A DNA stretch of 64,000 nucleotides, taken from NCBI GenBank assembly GCA_973895155.1, contig OZ316892.1, forward strand, positions 5,084,001 through 5,148,000, given 5' to 3'. Of the stretch, positions 12,350-24,300 are shown one piece after another. Within the stretch, counting starts at the first letter, position 1; each line of letters begins with the position of its first letter. The DNA comes from Marsupella aquatica. Lineage: Eukaryota > Marchantiophyta. The translations under genes were made by a program, and so were the position numbers. The notes beneath the pieces were generated by a model. That model was given only the letters and a program-made list of their open reading frames with translations. It did no database searches and was not told where the DNA came from.

Positions 12350-12600
12350 ATGTCTTTGCTCTAGAAACTGTGAATGTTCACGAGTCGGTGCTGCCAGTTG
12401 TGGAGGGGGAAGGGAAATTTGGTGTGGGCTACTCGATCAATCGTTACAGAAAAACACAAGAGCTAAAAGAGATGTTAGAGAGGCAGAGCTGGATAGGTAT
12501 GTCATCAATTGGTGACTCTCAGATTGCAATTGGGGTAAAATTCCCGTGGAAACTGCCCATGCGAAGCAAAAGCGCGAACAAAGTAATTTCTTCAGGTAAG
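12350..12600 (+). other. Conserved downstream ORF or 3' exon after kinase A
   Basis: A frame reading VNVHESVLPVVEGEGKFG then ...LERQSWIG runs from about 12370 to 12603. The second kinase copy has the same frame (about 18907-19110), and the indels between copies (inside the stretch after GYS) keep the frame. That favours coding, perhaps a small separate gene or an alternative 3' exon, but the bases just before the shared start differ by one, so the upstream reading frame is not shared. May also be 3' UTR. Confidence 0.3.
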
Positions 12601-12619
12601 TAGATGATATAGCGATCCT

Positions 12620-13387
12620 CTGCCCCCCTTGATCTAGATTAGAAATTCTGCCAGGGAGCTTTGTCAAGTATGCGGCCTTTTTTTAACCGAAGATCATTCA
12701 TGGATGTTTTTTTTGTTTATACTTTAGCCTGTGGAGTGCATTTGGCATTCAATGAAAGTCTTCCTCGAAGATCGCTTGGTCGCGAATACGAATGCTTGAA
12801 TTCACCAGACAACCGAAACGAAAGAGGGCAAGTTGGACTCTGCGGAAGATACGCAAAACCCTGGAAGCTGGATAAACTGGATCGAAGCAAACTTTAACTA
12901 CTCACAGGGTACGCACTGGACACATTGTGCAGTTTGCCAAAATCAGAACTTTCGGTGTTATGATGGTAAAGTTTACCGAGCTCAAGAGTTGGGAAATTCC
13001 CGGATATCGTCTTTGACGTGAGGCTCCAGATAATCTTCGGCGACTTCAAGCACTGAAATACAGTATGCTGTGTTAACGATTGGATGGCATTTCCCAACCT
13101 GGAGAATCCGAGTAGCTTGGAAAGTCCTGGACCACTGTCTACAATGGCAATATGTTGGGCTGGGAAGTTTTACCAAGCTGCCCAAGTTTCGTTAAATTAT
13201 GAGTAAACGGTGATCATAGAAATTGAATGCTGCTTCCTAGTTACGTTTCTACCTTTAACTATCCATGCGATGCGTCTCTTCTGTTGAGTCCACTCGGGGC
13301 TGAAACTAGAGGATAATCTTTCTTTTCATTAATTGAATCCCTCGCTTGTCCTAGGGAGACGTTGAACATTCTCATTGGCTCACCAGA
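12620..13387. other. Intergenic between the kinase unit and a foldback element
   Basis: No credible gene. Sequence near 12660-12900 has partial similarity to the region after the second kinase copy (19150-19350), so the duplicated block decays gradually here. Confidence 0.4.
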
Positions 13388-14787
13388 ACAAAGAGGAGAG
13401 ATATACTTAGTGGACCTCCAAATACAACTTGTTTTGCTAATGGACCCAAAGTTGCACACGCCCTCCCAATGGACCTCTGGGCCCACCAGAGGTGCCATTT
13501 AGTATGAGATGTTCTTCTAACACATTGTGCAGTTCTAATAACGCGAGATTGTCACTGTAAAACGCAGCATGTTTTACTGTTCTTCAGCGTCCAACCGCAT
13601 CGCCGAACGCGATCGACTACAATTGCAGTTCCGAGTGAATCAATGTATCCCACAATGTATACATTGACCACAATGCATAGAAACATGAACCGTCACTTTG
13701 GCGGGGGGCGTTTTCGTAAAGTTGGAGGGACAAATTTTTTTTCTAAGTGTGAAATCCGAATACAACTTGCAAAGTGTATACATGACAAGTCATATCTCTG
13801 TGTTGTAATACAATATGTTTTGTCCATTTGGGCAGGCTTCGGAGGGGGGTGTCTTCGTAAAGTCAGAGTGACAAAGTTTTTGTCTAAGTGTGAAATCTAA
13901 ATACAACGTGCAAAGTGTATACATGACAAATCATATTTCTATGTTGAAATACAATAGGTTTTGCCCATTTGAGCAGGCTTCGGCGGGGAAAGAGGGGCAT
14001 CTTCGTAAAGTCAGAGGGACAAATTTTTTCCTAAGTGTGAAAATCCGAATACAACGTGCAAAGTGTATACATGACAAATCATATTTTTGTGTTTTAATAT
14101 GATAAGTTTTGTCCATTTGGGAAGGCTTCGACAAGGGGATGTCTTCGTCGTAAAGTCGGGGGAAATGTGCATACAACATGCATATTGTATGCAAGACACA
14201 CATTTATTGTTCTATGTTGAACAGGTTTTGGTTTTGTTGATTATAGCAAGCCTTATTGCCTGTATGTAAGGCAGGGGAATCCTAACTTTGTTTAGGTGCA
14301 ATCTTTGAATACAGTGTCCACTGTGTATCCAAAGCAGATGCAACCTAGAAGCAAAGCAGACGCAACCTAGAATCGCGACGTGTCATTGCATGCGTAGAGT
14401 AAATATATTGACCATGTTGTATTCTTCCGATTGCTCTAGATTGCGGCTATTGTAGTTTGAATACAATAGCTATATTGTATTCACAAAAACTAGGAAGCCA
14501 TCATGTTGCCGCGCTCAATTGCGACCAGGGCTATGACGCTTGTGGACTGCGACGTTATCGACGGCCTACTACACATGACCAACCACGGTGTCCACAGGGT
14601 ATGTAGTGGACCTGAACTGTGTGGCAAGGTGTTTCATAAGAACATGCTTGTACGGAGTGGGCCCGGGGGTCCATTGGGAGAGAATCTAAACATTGGGGTC
14701 CACTGGGAGGGCGTGTGCAACTTTTGGTCCATTAAGAGAAAAAATTGCATTTGGAGGTCCACTAAGTATATATCTCGAACAAAGAGG
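13388..14787. mobile_element. Foldback-type element with ~100-bp inverted arms
   Basis: The left arm (13388-13486) is the reverse complement of the right arm (14657-14787): both contain, in opposite orientation, GGAGGGCGTGTGCAACTTT, ATTTGGAGGTCCACTAAGTA and the string GAACAAAGAGG near the outer end. The right arm has a short internal duplication (GGGGTCCA..GGGAG twice). About 1.17 kb lies between the arms and includes a tandem repeat array (13700-14230). No transposase ORF is visible, so it is non-autonomous if mobile. Target duplications were not identified. Confidence 0.6.
13700..14230 (+). repeat. ~145-bp tandem repeat array, nearly four units
   Basis: Units starting near 13711, 13853, 14001 and 14148 share TTCGTAAAGTC, GGGACAAA, CTAAGTGTGAAATCC, AATACAACGTGC and GTATACATGACAAATCATAT in order. 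Period 142-148 bp; the fourth unit is partial and more diverged. Each unit contains the near-palindromic GTATAC. The array occupies the loop of the foldback element. Confidence 0.8.
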
Positions 14788-15934
14788 AATGAAGACAAAC
14801 AATTCACGTCGAACGCACTCTACTGGTATTTATTCCGTAATTCCCTCACTCCGAGGTGAACAATTAATTTAGTCTGACCATGTCCGCACGATGTTGTCCC
14901 TCGAGTGCACTATTCTCATCCATTTCAGGATCATGACTCAGTTTGACTTTAAACTGGGAGAAACCACGACATAGGTTGGTCCCGAGTATCATAAATTTAA
15001 CAAGAAAGGGATGAAAATATATCATATTTTTATGGTAATTCCTACTCAATTTCCCCTAGAATGTTGGCTACATTTAATGCACAACTGGGAATCCGTAAAG
15101 GCGCGCACGCCCACAAGCACGCATTGAATGTGGTGCATGAGTAGATCGATCGCTGATATTTAGTGATCAAAGCTCCCAATAGAGGGCCCTCGTTCAACTA
15201 GCCTTTCAAATATCGCAGAGCTCTACGATGTTGAAAACCCGCCACTAGCTAGTGTTTCGTCATATCGAAATTCTTCCCGTAGGATGGCATATTACGTCAC
15301 CAGTTGGTGCACTTACGTAGCCTCTGATCATGGCAATGCAAGTGAAATCGTAGTGGCGAACGCTAACCGGAAGATTTGCGGGAAGAAGGTGATGTGTTTC
15401 ATCTAAGAAACATGGGCGGAAACACGTTGTTGTCATGTGTTTGGAACCAACGTTCCTAGCTTGTCATCAAACTCGATTTCAACAGGCGGCCAATGTAAAC
15501 TTAATGTCGAATCGGATGTCAGGTTCTTCTGGTGTGAACGCTACGTATTTGCATTGCGAGCTCTATGCAGAAACTTGAAGTATCATGTAACAGGAAAACT
15601 GTTTTTACCTGTACCTTAGAATCTTATTTGTTATCTGGGAGAGAAAGGCAGCTGAAACAGAGTTTTGCTTGCGTTTGTGTTTATCAATTAATGCTTGGCC
15701 GGCAATTGGTGGGGTTGGACGTCTTCCGACTAAAGAACCTAAGTACTGTGGACATTGAACGTTATTAAAATAAAAGGGTGCGGTGAAAAGTGGTTCAGGC
15801 AAGGGACCTGGCCATGCCGTCCAGCAAGCCACGTCGAGTGATCAGGTCTTGTGAAACCAAGAACAAACCCAAGCACATGAGATTCAATGGGACACGGAGG
15901 ATTGAGTGAATGAGCTTACACCGTGCCCTTTTGC
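14788..15934. other. Intergenic between foldback element and copy B
   Basis: No gene recognised on either strand. Only short open frames without motifs. Confidence 0.4.
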
Positions 15935-16890
15935 CATATGCAACTTTCCTCATCTCGAAATCGGACCGATAATTCGCTACCATGGCCGGCTGGGGAGCTT
16001 TTGGGTGCCTTGCTGCGCCCGCTCTCAGTGCTTAGCTGTTCAATAAAAAACATATTTCGATGTATAGAAATAGTATTTGCTGGCCGCATACGATCTTATC
16101 GAGGTACGTCTCAAATACATATTTTGCATCGAGCATCATCCGCCCAGGAAGGATCCCAGGGAAGGATATGGGAACTTGTAGCATATTCACGAACAGGCCG
16201 ACATCCAGGCCAAAATTTATCATGAGGGAGCATTCATGTCCCGGGGGGTACTTGATCCCTCTGGATTAAGAGCACCAAATTTTTCCTGTTTAGACTCTCG
16301 ATTAAGACCCACGCCGAGTCATTGATTCTGCTTGAGCTAAGCGCGCGTGGAAAGCGAGGTACATACGATGGACAGTGGCACGGTAGACTCGCTTGCGGAG
16401 CGGACTCTCCTGCTGATTAGAGAATATTTGATCGCATCCCACTAGCTCCTGGACTTTCAATTCTGCTTAGTAAGCACTACGGTTCCGTAACTCAGTCGCC
16501 TCCTGCGAATTTCAATGTCAATCTGAAGAAATACCACTGCTCGTTTGGGTCGATGTTCGTTGTCCAAATGTAGACACTGGCTTGCTTATGTCGAATGAAA
16601 ACTTTGCCGCTCCGTACATTCCGAATCCCTAGGAGAGTCACTCATTTCGACCTCATCGTCAAGGAGAGATCGGGGGAGGGATTCGACTATCGACTTCAAG
16701 AGCTCCAAATTCGTCAATTAGGAGAGATTGTACTATATATCGACTTCAAGAGCTCCCAGGTTGCTCCTGTTGCATCAGACTTGCTTTAACAGAAACCATT
16801 GTAAGGACCTGCTTCCTACGTCGTCAACAGGATCTCGCAGAACATTCTTTCAGACGTTTACAGATCATCGAGAGGAAGTCCACATCGATC

Positions 16891-18783
16891 ATGACAATGG
16901 ATAATGCAAGGCTTCAAAGTGGAAGCCACTGGCAGCCTCAAATGACGCTACTTCTAGTCACAATGCTTTCATTGTTAGGCGTCAGTTTGGGGCAGATTAA
17001 TATTGGGGCTCCTTGTGGTCATAACGGTTACATTTGTCCATCTGGGTACTGTTGCAATACTAATTTCACATGCGGTAACACGACTGTCGACTGCGATACA
17101 AATTGTCTGGACCAGTGCACTCCTGGTTTCATGAAGTGCGGTCCCTCCTACGACGCGGCCGTGTGTCCTGATGGCCAGTGCTGCAGCACAAACAGTTGGT
17201 GCGGAGGAGACTATCAGTGGTGCGGTCAAAGCTTTTGCGCATCTCAATGCCCCGCAGATAATTGCCCCAATGGCGGCAACTGCACTTGCGGTGCAAACGG
17301 CGGTATTTGTCCAGATGGGTACTGCTGCAATATCAGTGGTTTCTGCGGTACCACTGCCGCGTTTTGCATACTCTCTTGTGCGTCTCAATGCCCTCCTCCA
17401 CCTCCATCTCCAAGTCCAACTCCAAGTCCAACTCCAAGTCCATCTCCAAGTCCATCTCCAATTGGACTAATTGATCCTGGTAAGTCGGTTGTACTTGGTC
17501 ATGGTAAGCCAGGTGGAAATAAGCTGGGACTCATTGTAGGACTCTCAACGGGTATTCCTGTCTTTCTTATAGCTTCCAGCGTTGTCATCACCCTTTTTGT
17601 GCGGAGAAGATATGGCGGTGGAGGTCATCTGGGATGGTCAACGTTCGCGGAGGACGACCCCCAGATTCAGATAGAGGGGATGCCCGAGAGATTCAGCTAC
17701 AAGCAGCTGAGCGTGGCCACCAGAGCCTTCACTCCGGAGTCAAAACTAGGACAAGGAGGGTTCGGAAGTGTGTATCGTGGGGTGCTGCCTGCATCTGGTA
17801 TTCCAGTGGCAGTGAAGAAAATCAGCAGTGACTCCAGACAGGGCGAGAAGGAGTTCATGGCCGAAGTTTCCATCATAAGTCGACTGAGACACAGGAACCT
17901 GATCCAACTCCAGGGCTGGTGTCAAGATACAGCCAGAGGGAATTTCCTGCTAGTGTATGAGCTGATGCCCAATGGAAGTCTTGACAAGGCGTTGTTTGAG
18001 CCGTCTCATGGTGAAACGGCTAGCTTATCCTGGTCACAGAGGTTTAACATAGTGACCGGCACTGCGGCTGCTGTGGACTACTTGCACCAAGGATGGACGC
18101 AACAAGTGATTCATCGTGACATCAAATCTTCCAATATTATGCTCGACAATGAATGGAATCCTAAGCTTGGGGACTTTGGTCTTGCTCGTCTGGTCGATCA
18201 TCAAAGAGCAGGTGCCACAACTGTGGTCGCTGGAACCTATGGCTACATTGCTCCTGAGGTGGTCGCTAGTGGAAGATTCACAGAGAAAACAGACGTCTAC
18301 GCTTTTGGTGCTGTGGTCTTGGAGATAGCATGCGGACGGAGAGCTTTCTCCGATGAGTTCCCACCAGAGGAGACTGTTCTTGTGGACTGGGTGTGGGGAC
18401 GACTTAGTGAGGATGCTGTATTCAGCACAGTGGATAAACGACTCGAAGGGAACTATGACACTTACATGATGGAAGTGATGTTGATTGTGGGATTGTTGTG
18501 TTCTCATCCTGATCCTCAGGCTCGACCTTCTATGCGACACGTTGTTGAGGTGCTTGCTGGACATGTTCCGGTTCCTTCCATTCCGGCCTGCAAACCTTCT
18601 CCAGTGTTTACATCAGACTCTCACGACTTCTTCATGAAAAGTTTTCGCGGTCCAAAGTCTGGGAGCATTTCGAAATCTGGGTCTGGGTCAATATCGCTAG
18701 TATCTAGGACCACCTCTGATTCAACGGGGTCGTCTAGTGTGACGTCAGCTGGCGCATCCTCAAATTCCAACCCATTATTCTGA
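16891..18783 (+). CDS. Receptor-like kinase with three hevein-like chitin-binding modules (copy B)
   Basis: An uninterrupted 630-residue paralogue of the gene at 10417. It has the same order: signal peptide ending near LGVSLGQ, three hevein-like modules, Pro/Ser linker, membrane segment (GLIVGLSTGIPVFLIASSVV), and kinase with GQGGFG, VAVKK, HRDIKSSN, DFGLA and GYIAPE. It is longer mainly because the linker carries a (SPTPSPTPSPSP)-type repeat plus an extra stretch GLIDPGKSVVLGHG. Ectodomain residues differ at many positions (for example around the second module), whereas the transmembrane, kinase and tail regions differ at only a few. This points to a cell-surface chitin or glycan receptor pair with diverged ligand-binding parts and a shared signalling part. 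The start ATG is in the same context (ATGACAATGGAT) as in copy A. Confidence 0.88.
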   Translation: MTMDNARLQSGSHWQPQMTLLLVTMLSLLGVSLGQINIGAPCGHNGYICPSGYCCNTNFTCGNTTVDCDTNCLDQCTPGFMKCGPSYDAAVCPDGQCCSTNSWCGGDYQWCGQSFCASQCPADNCPNGGNCTCGANGGICPDGYCCNISGFCGTTAAFCILSCASQCPPPPPSPSPTPSPTPSPSPSPSPIGLIDPGKSVVLGHGKPGGNKLGLIVGLSTGIPVFLIASSVVITLFVRRRYGGGGHLGWSTFAEDDPQIQIEGMPERFSYKQLSVATRAFTPESKLGQGGFGSVYRGVLPASGIPVAVKKISSDSRQGEKEFMAEVSIISRLRHRNLIQLQGWCQDTARGNFLLVYELMPNGSLDKALFEPSHGETASLSWSQRFNIVTGTAAAVDYLHQGWTQQVIHRDIKSSNIMLDNEWNPKLGDFGLARLVDHQRAGATTVVAGTYGYIAPEVVASGRFTEKTDVYAFGAVVLEIACGRRAFSDEFPPEETVLVDWVWGRLSEDAVFSTVDKRLEGNYDTYMMEVMLIVGLLCSHPDPQARPSMRHVVEVLAGHVPVPSIPACKPSPVFTSDSHDFFMKSFRGPKSGSISKSGSGSISLVSRTTSDSTGSSSVTSAGASSNSNPLF

Positions 18784-18906
18784 GAGCCCAATCTATCGTT
18801 CAGATGACTGAACTGCCGGCCGGAACGACCAGGCACTGACCTCGCCTTTCAACTCAGGACAGTATTAGTTCTCGCTCGAGCAGGTCAATGTCTTGGTCTA
18901 GATGCT

Positions 18907-19158
18907 GTGAATGTTCACGAGTCGGTGCTGCCAGTTGTGGAGGGGGAAGGGAAATTTGGTGTGGGCTACTCAGTCGTTACTGAAAAATACACAATTTGTA
19001 AAGAGCTAAACAAGATGTTAGAGAGGCAGAGCTGGATAGGTACGTCATCAATTGGTGAAACTCAGATTGCAATGTCGGTCAAATATTCTGCAATTTCTTC
19101 AGGTAAATACGTACAGCCACCTTCTGGCCCCTTCAATTATTCGAAATTTTGCCAATAA
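18907..19158 (+). other. Conserved downstream ORF or 3' exon after kinase B
   Basis: Counterpart of 12350-12600: same start peptide (NVHESVLPVVEGEGKFGVGYS) and LERQSWIG.SSIG..QIA, with frame-keeping indels relative to copy A. A GTAAAT/GTAAGT string after TCTTCAG in both copies could be a splice donor. Function unknown; may be untranslated. Confidence 0.3.
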
Positions 19159-19160
19159 GC

Positions 19161-20816
19161 CTTGTGGAGTACGCGCGCTGTATGTTCATGGACGTTTTGT
19201 TTAGTCTGTAGCTGGTGGTGTGCATTTGGCATTTAAATCGATGTACTCCTCGAAGATTGCTGAGACGCTAATACGAATGCTTGAATGGACCAGATACAAA
19301 GGAAGCGAAAGAGGTCAAGTTGGACTCTTTCAAAAATAATCTAAACCCTGGGCCATTGGAAGCTGGAGAATGCATGCGTGGATTAAATCTTAACGAAGCA
19401 AAGCTTTTTTAGTTTTGCCATACTCGCTGAGGCAGCTACGGAGACTAACGTGGACTTCACAGAATAATGAATACACTAGTTATAGTGATCAGATAAGTAC
19501 GCATTTTTCTCCCGAACTGAATACTTAAGAGATCATCTACTTTGGATAAGAGAATTTGGACAATTTTTCAAATGCAAGCTCCAGTTGGATATTCTAAGGC
19601 ATGTTTTGGTAAAGACTGAATTATATGTGAAACAAAATGACTCAAGTACTAGTGAATAGATACGTACACATTTTACTCCACAACCGAATCGAATACTTCA
19701 AACACCATCTACTTTAGAGAAAATAAACATTTGGATAGTTTTTCAGGGCTCCAGTTATGTATTAAAGACAGTTGGCAGATAAAGCCTTCCTTGAGGGCTT
19801 CCTGCTTCAGGGCTTTCATTGACGAGATTTCCAATAGAGGGACAGATGTATCTTATGGTGAGTAGTGTACAAAATTTGAGCGCTTTCATTTAATCAGGAG
19901 TTCTCCCTGGAGTATTCTATGTTGAGTAATGCACTGAATTTTTGAAAACTTTGTGCAGACAAAAGGAGAAAAATGAGAGTTTTGCTACCACAGAATTCCT
20001 ATCTGACTTCTGAACCTAGTGTTTCTTTTGATAAAGACCCTCAAATCTACAAGTTAACCAAAAATTTAGATATGCTTAAAGTAGAAATCTTTCCCCAGAG
20101 TACTGTAGGTGAAATGGGACCATCTAGTGAGAACTTCTACTAGCTTAATAATTAGAGAGAATCTTAAAGGGTGATGTTATTACAAGGGAGAAAGCGGTTT
20201 TTTTTTTTCATTTCTACTTCGTGAAACACATTCATTTCTCAGATACATTCTCAAATGCCACCCAACTTATAATTTAAGCCTTACTCTGGCTGCCCACTGA
20301 GAGAGGTACTAGATCCATCAATAGTTATTGCCTGTAGCGATGATTGCATTTCTATACGTCCCCCAATTTGCAAACAATTACATTCAAGTTCCTAGTGATG
20401 CTTGGTTCACATACTCTCATGCTATTTCATATAACTTCACCCAGACTTAGTTTTTTGCAGTAACTTAGTATTAAATTGCAGTGCACTCTTGCACTATCTT
20501 GCTGTTGCATTTGAAATTCTTACTGGGTGGATGTCCTACCCCTTAGTAACAATGAACCTTTTCTCTAGCCTCTACCATGTCTGCCACACAGCACGACTTA
20601 TCTTGGCACTCATGAGGTGAACTCCCCTTGTGGCATGATTGGAGTTTCAACTATGACAGAAGTCCTTCCTGGGGGTTCCTTCCAACGTGTCCCTTAACCC
20701 ACCAGCTGCACTCAAAAGGGGGAAGTGTCCCAAAACTTCTCCCCTTTTCACATTCCAGTCAATTTAGCCATGCTCCACAATGGCAACCTCCTCCATAATT
20801 CAGGAAAATGATGGTA
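19161..20816. other. Gene-poor AT-rich region
   Basis: No credible gene. A diverged duplicate of about 90 bp is visible (near 19535-19600 and 19695-19755, both with CATCTACTTT and GCTCCAGTT). The last ~200 bp form the left flank of the Copia insertion and continue, across the insertion, at 39084. Confidence 0.4.
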
Positions 20817-20821
20817 GTTAT

Positions 20822-21170
20822 TGTTGAGCATAGACGACATTCGCAATTGCAAGCTCATGAACCATCCAATGCACAAGAGTCGACACAGAGAGATACGTGG
20901 TTCACCTCCACATGAGGCTATATACGTCCACGAGAACACACAAGAGCTTTACTGCACTCTAGGCCAAACCGCCATACCAAGCATCCACAACACAAGCTCT
21001 CCCTATCTCTCAACTAGCTCCGTCACAATGAGCCTAACTTCCACCCAGGGTCTGGCATTAGCCCTGGCTATATGCACAACAGCACTACCGCTAACATTAG
21101 CTAAGTCCTAACCCAAGTTAGACTAACTGTGGTTAGCTCATGAGTCACAAGACTAGAGCAATATCTAACA
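20822..21170 (-). repeat. 3' LTR of the Copia element
   Basis: On the minus strand it starts TGTTAGATATTGCTC and ends ...CTATGCTCAACA, giving the usual TG...CA borders and a 349-bp length. The same family is present as a longer solo LTR at 39698-40348 on the plus strand. Confidence 0.85.
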
Positions 21171-21186
21171 AACTCCCCCTTGACTC
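21171..21186 (-). promoter_or_regulatory. Polypurine tract
   Basis: Reading the minus strand, CAAGGGGGAGTTTGT lies immediately upstream of the LTR start TGTTAGATATTG. That is the typical position and composition of the plus-strand primer of Copia elements. Confidence 0.8.
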
Positions 21187-21381
21187 TTGTCTTGGGGACT
21201 GGACTAAATGCTACCATATGGAATCCTCAACGGGAAGTTCTAGACAATCACCAAACCAGGTCCTCCCCTAAAAACCACAAGGGTTAACTAAGGGTTAACT
21301 AGCTAGAACTAAGCCATAGCTAAACAAGAATGAGTAATCCATATACAAATAGTCACACACTGCTAAATAACTCTACTTGTA

Positions 21382-24300
21382 CTACAACTGCAAAACCTGC
21401 AAAGTAGCATGGTGTCTTGAGAAACTCTCCAAAGGAATCACTTTGGTAAAGGCATCAGCGGGATTGAGCTTTCCATCAATCTTGACTAGCTCTTGAAAAG
21501 GTTTATCAGACACTGCTTGCCTGATAAAATGGTACCTGATATCAATGTGCTTCACCCTGCTATCCATCACCTGGTTAGCAGCCAAGTGAAGAGCACTCTG
21601 ACTATCACAGTTTAGAGACATTTTGCCATGCTCTAAACCCATCTCCGTGATCAACTTATCCAACCAAATTGTTTCCTTTGCTGCTTCTGCTACTGCAACA
21701 TACTCTGCTTCTGTAGTAGACTAAGATATACACTTCTGCAAGGTAGATTTCCAACTGATACATCCTCCTCCAAGAGTAAATACAAATTCAATTGTAGACC
21801 TCCTTGTATCCAGACAACCTCCATAGTTAGAATCTACATAGCCAACTAACCTTCTATCTGATCTGTTATCAAATAGTAATCCATAGTCCTATGTTCCCTT
21901 CACATACCTGAGAATCCACTTCACAGCTTCCCAATGTACATTTCCTGGATTTGACATGAATCTGCTAACCTTGCCATCGCTAGAGCCAAGTCAGGCCTAG
22001 TACAAGTCATCAAATACATCAGACTGCCTACTGCCTTCTCATAAGCCAAGAATCTTAGCCATCAGACCTTTCTCCACAGCATCCGTAGGAGAGAAAGCCG
22101 ATGATAACTTGAAATGTGAAGCTAAAGGAATACTCACTGGCTTACAATTCTCCATGTTGAATCGTGCAAGTACTTTCCTCGCATACTGGCCTTGACTCAA
22201 GCATAACTGTCCAGTCTCAGAGTTCCTAAAAATCTCCATCCCTAAGATCCTCTTGGCCTTACCAAGATCCTTCATCTTGAATTCAACACTCAATTTTGCC
22301 TTGAGACTGTCAACCTCAGATTGATCTTTAGTCACAATCAGCATGTCATCCACATAGATCACCAGAATGATGAAACCAAACACATCATTCTTGACTGGTT
22401 TCATATACACACAAGGATCATACACCATCCTTGTAAAACCTTGAGCAAGCATGAAATCATCAAACCGTTTGTTCCACTATTTGGGAGATTGCTTCAATCC
22501 ATACAAGGACTTGAGCAATCTGCAAACTAAGTTCTCTTGGCAAGTCTTCATAAACCCTACTGGCTGTCTCATGAAGATCATCTCTTCCAAGTTGCCATAG
22601 AGAAAAGCAGTAACAACATCCATCTGATCCATTACCAGACCAAAAATACAATAAACTGACACAAGATCCGAATTGTGGAATACGTTGCCACCAGTGGAAA
22701 GAGCTCATTGTAATCCTCTCCTTTCTCCTTAGTGAATCCCTTGGCAACAAGCCTTGCCTTGTAGATCTTATCTCCACCCTCTGAAGGACTATCCTTCAAC
22801 TTGTAAATCCACTTGTTGTCCACCACTTGCTGATCTCTTGGAAGCTCCACCAACTCCCATGTCTTGTTGTGACTCAAAAATTGCAACTCCCTCTGCATTG
22901 TTGCATTCCACTGCTTCTGCTTTGAAGCACAAGCTTCACTGTATGAAAAAGGCTCTCCTTCTTCCAAGATCAAAGTCATGTCATCATCATCAGGTGCAAT
23001 ATCAATATCATCTAGCTTAGATGAGTCTGCCCATTGATCATACTTGGTAGGAGCTCTGGTAGAACGATTGGAAGTTCTTCTAGTAGATGACTCAGGCTGA
23101 TCTGCTACTGCTCCTGGTTGAATTTGAGGTACCCTAGCAACAATCTGCTCCTCTTGTTCCATCACAAGAACCGGCTCCAAGCCCGGAGCTTCTCCATCTC
23201 TCTTGTCATGAACAACATCATGACTAATCTTCCCCTCAACCCGGTCCGGGATGGGAGATTTTCCCTTGTCAGTATGGGAGTCCTGAGAACTCCCCCCCTC
23301 CTTTGATGATTTGGATTCATTAAAGGACACATCTCTACTAACAATTAGCTTACAGGTTACTGGATCCCATAACCTATAACCCTTCACGCCTTTCTGATAG
23401 CCAAGGAAAATGCACTTAGTTCTTTGACTTGGACTCTAGCTTGGATCGAAGCTGGGAAGGTGTAAGCACATATGCATCACATCCAAAAATCTTTAGATGT
23501 GAGTAATCTGGTGGATGCCCGTACCTCATTTCAAATGACATCTTGAATCCAATAGAACTGGATGGAGAAATTTACCAAATAAGCTGTAGTGTTGACAACT
23601 TCAGCCCAAAACTCATGTGGTAAGCATGATTGACTCAACATACTCCTTGAGCAGTCCAATAGTGTTCGATTGAGTCTCTCAAAAACACCATTCTGTTGAG
23701 GAGTATAACTTGTTGTGAGATGGCGGGTAATCCCCTGCTCCTTACAATACGTTCCAAATTCCCCGGAACTGTATTCATCGTCATTATCCGATTGAAGATA
23801 TCTCACCTTACTACCAGTTTGATTTTCAACCTGGGCTTTCCACTCTTTAAAAGTGGCAAAAACATCAGACTTACTGTGTAGAAAGTATATCCACATATAC
23901 CTTGAGTAATCGTCTATGAACATGACATATTAGTATAACCATCCAGAATGTGAGGGAGTAGGGGCTGGACCCCATACATCGCTATGTACATACTCAAGTA
24001 CCTCCTTGTTGGTGTGAGTTCCAACTCCAAAGGGTTTCCTGTGCTGCTTTCCAAGCACATAGTGCTCACAGAATTCCAACTTACAAGATTGCAAATTAGA
24101 AAGTAATTCTTTCTTCTGAAGAATAACCAAACCTTTTTCACTCATGTGGCCCAAACAAAAGTCCCACAGCCGGGTCATCTCTTCATGAGATAAGGTTACA
24201 TTGGCTTCATCATAGACTACACTGCCCTCCAAAATGTATAGATTATTATGTCGCTTTCCCTTCAATACAACTTTAGTACCAGTTAAAATCTGAAGGACAC

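Larger units (their letters stand above)
9460..12620 (+). repeat. Segmental duplication, copy A
   Basis: This block is repeated in the same orientation about 6.47 kb downstream (copy B, about 15935-19160). Shared landmarks include upstream strings near 9770/16210 (ATCATsAGrGAGCATTCAT), the whole kinase gene, and the first ~300 bp after its stop codon. Similarity is moderate in the upstream and 3' flanks and very high in the kinase-coding half. Confidence 0.85.
15935..19160 (+). repeat. Segmental duplication, copy B
   Basis: Direct duplicate of 9460-12620. The flanks of the gene differ from copy A by many substitutions and small indels, while the kinase-coding half is almost identical (see findings). 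Confidence 0.85.

Noticed and set aside
18034-18564. 176-codon antisense frame within kinase B
   Set aside because: Shadow of the conserved kinase coding sequence; no motif of its own.
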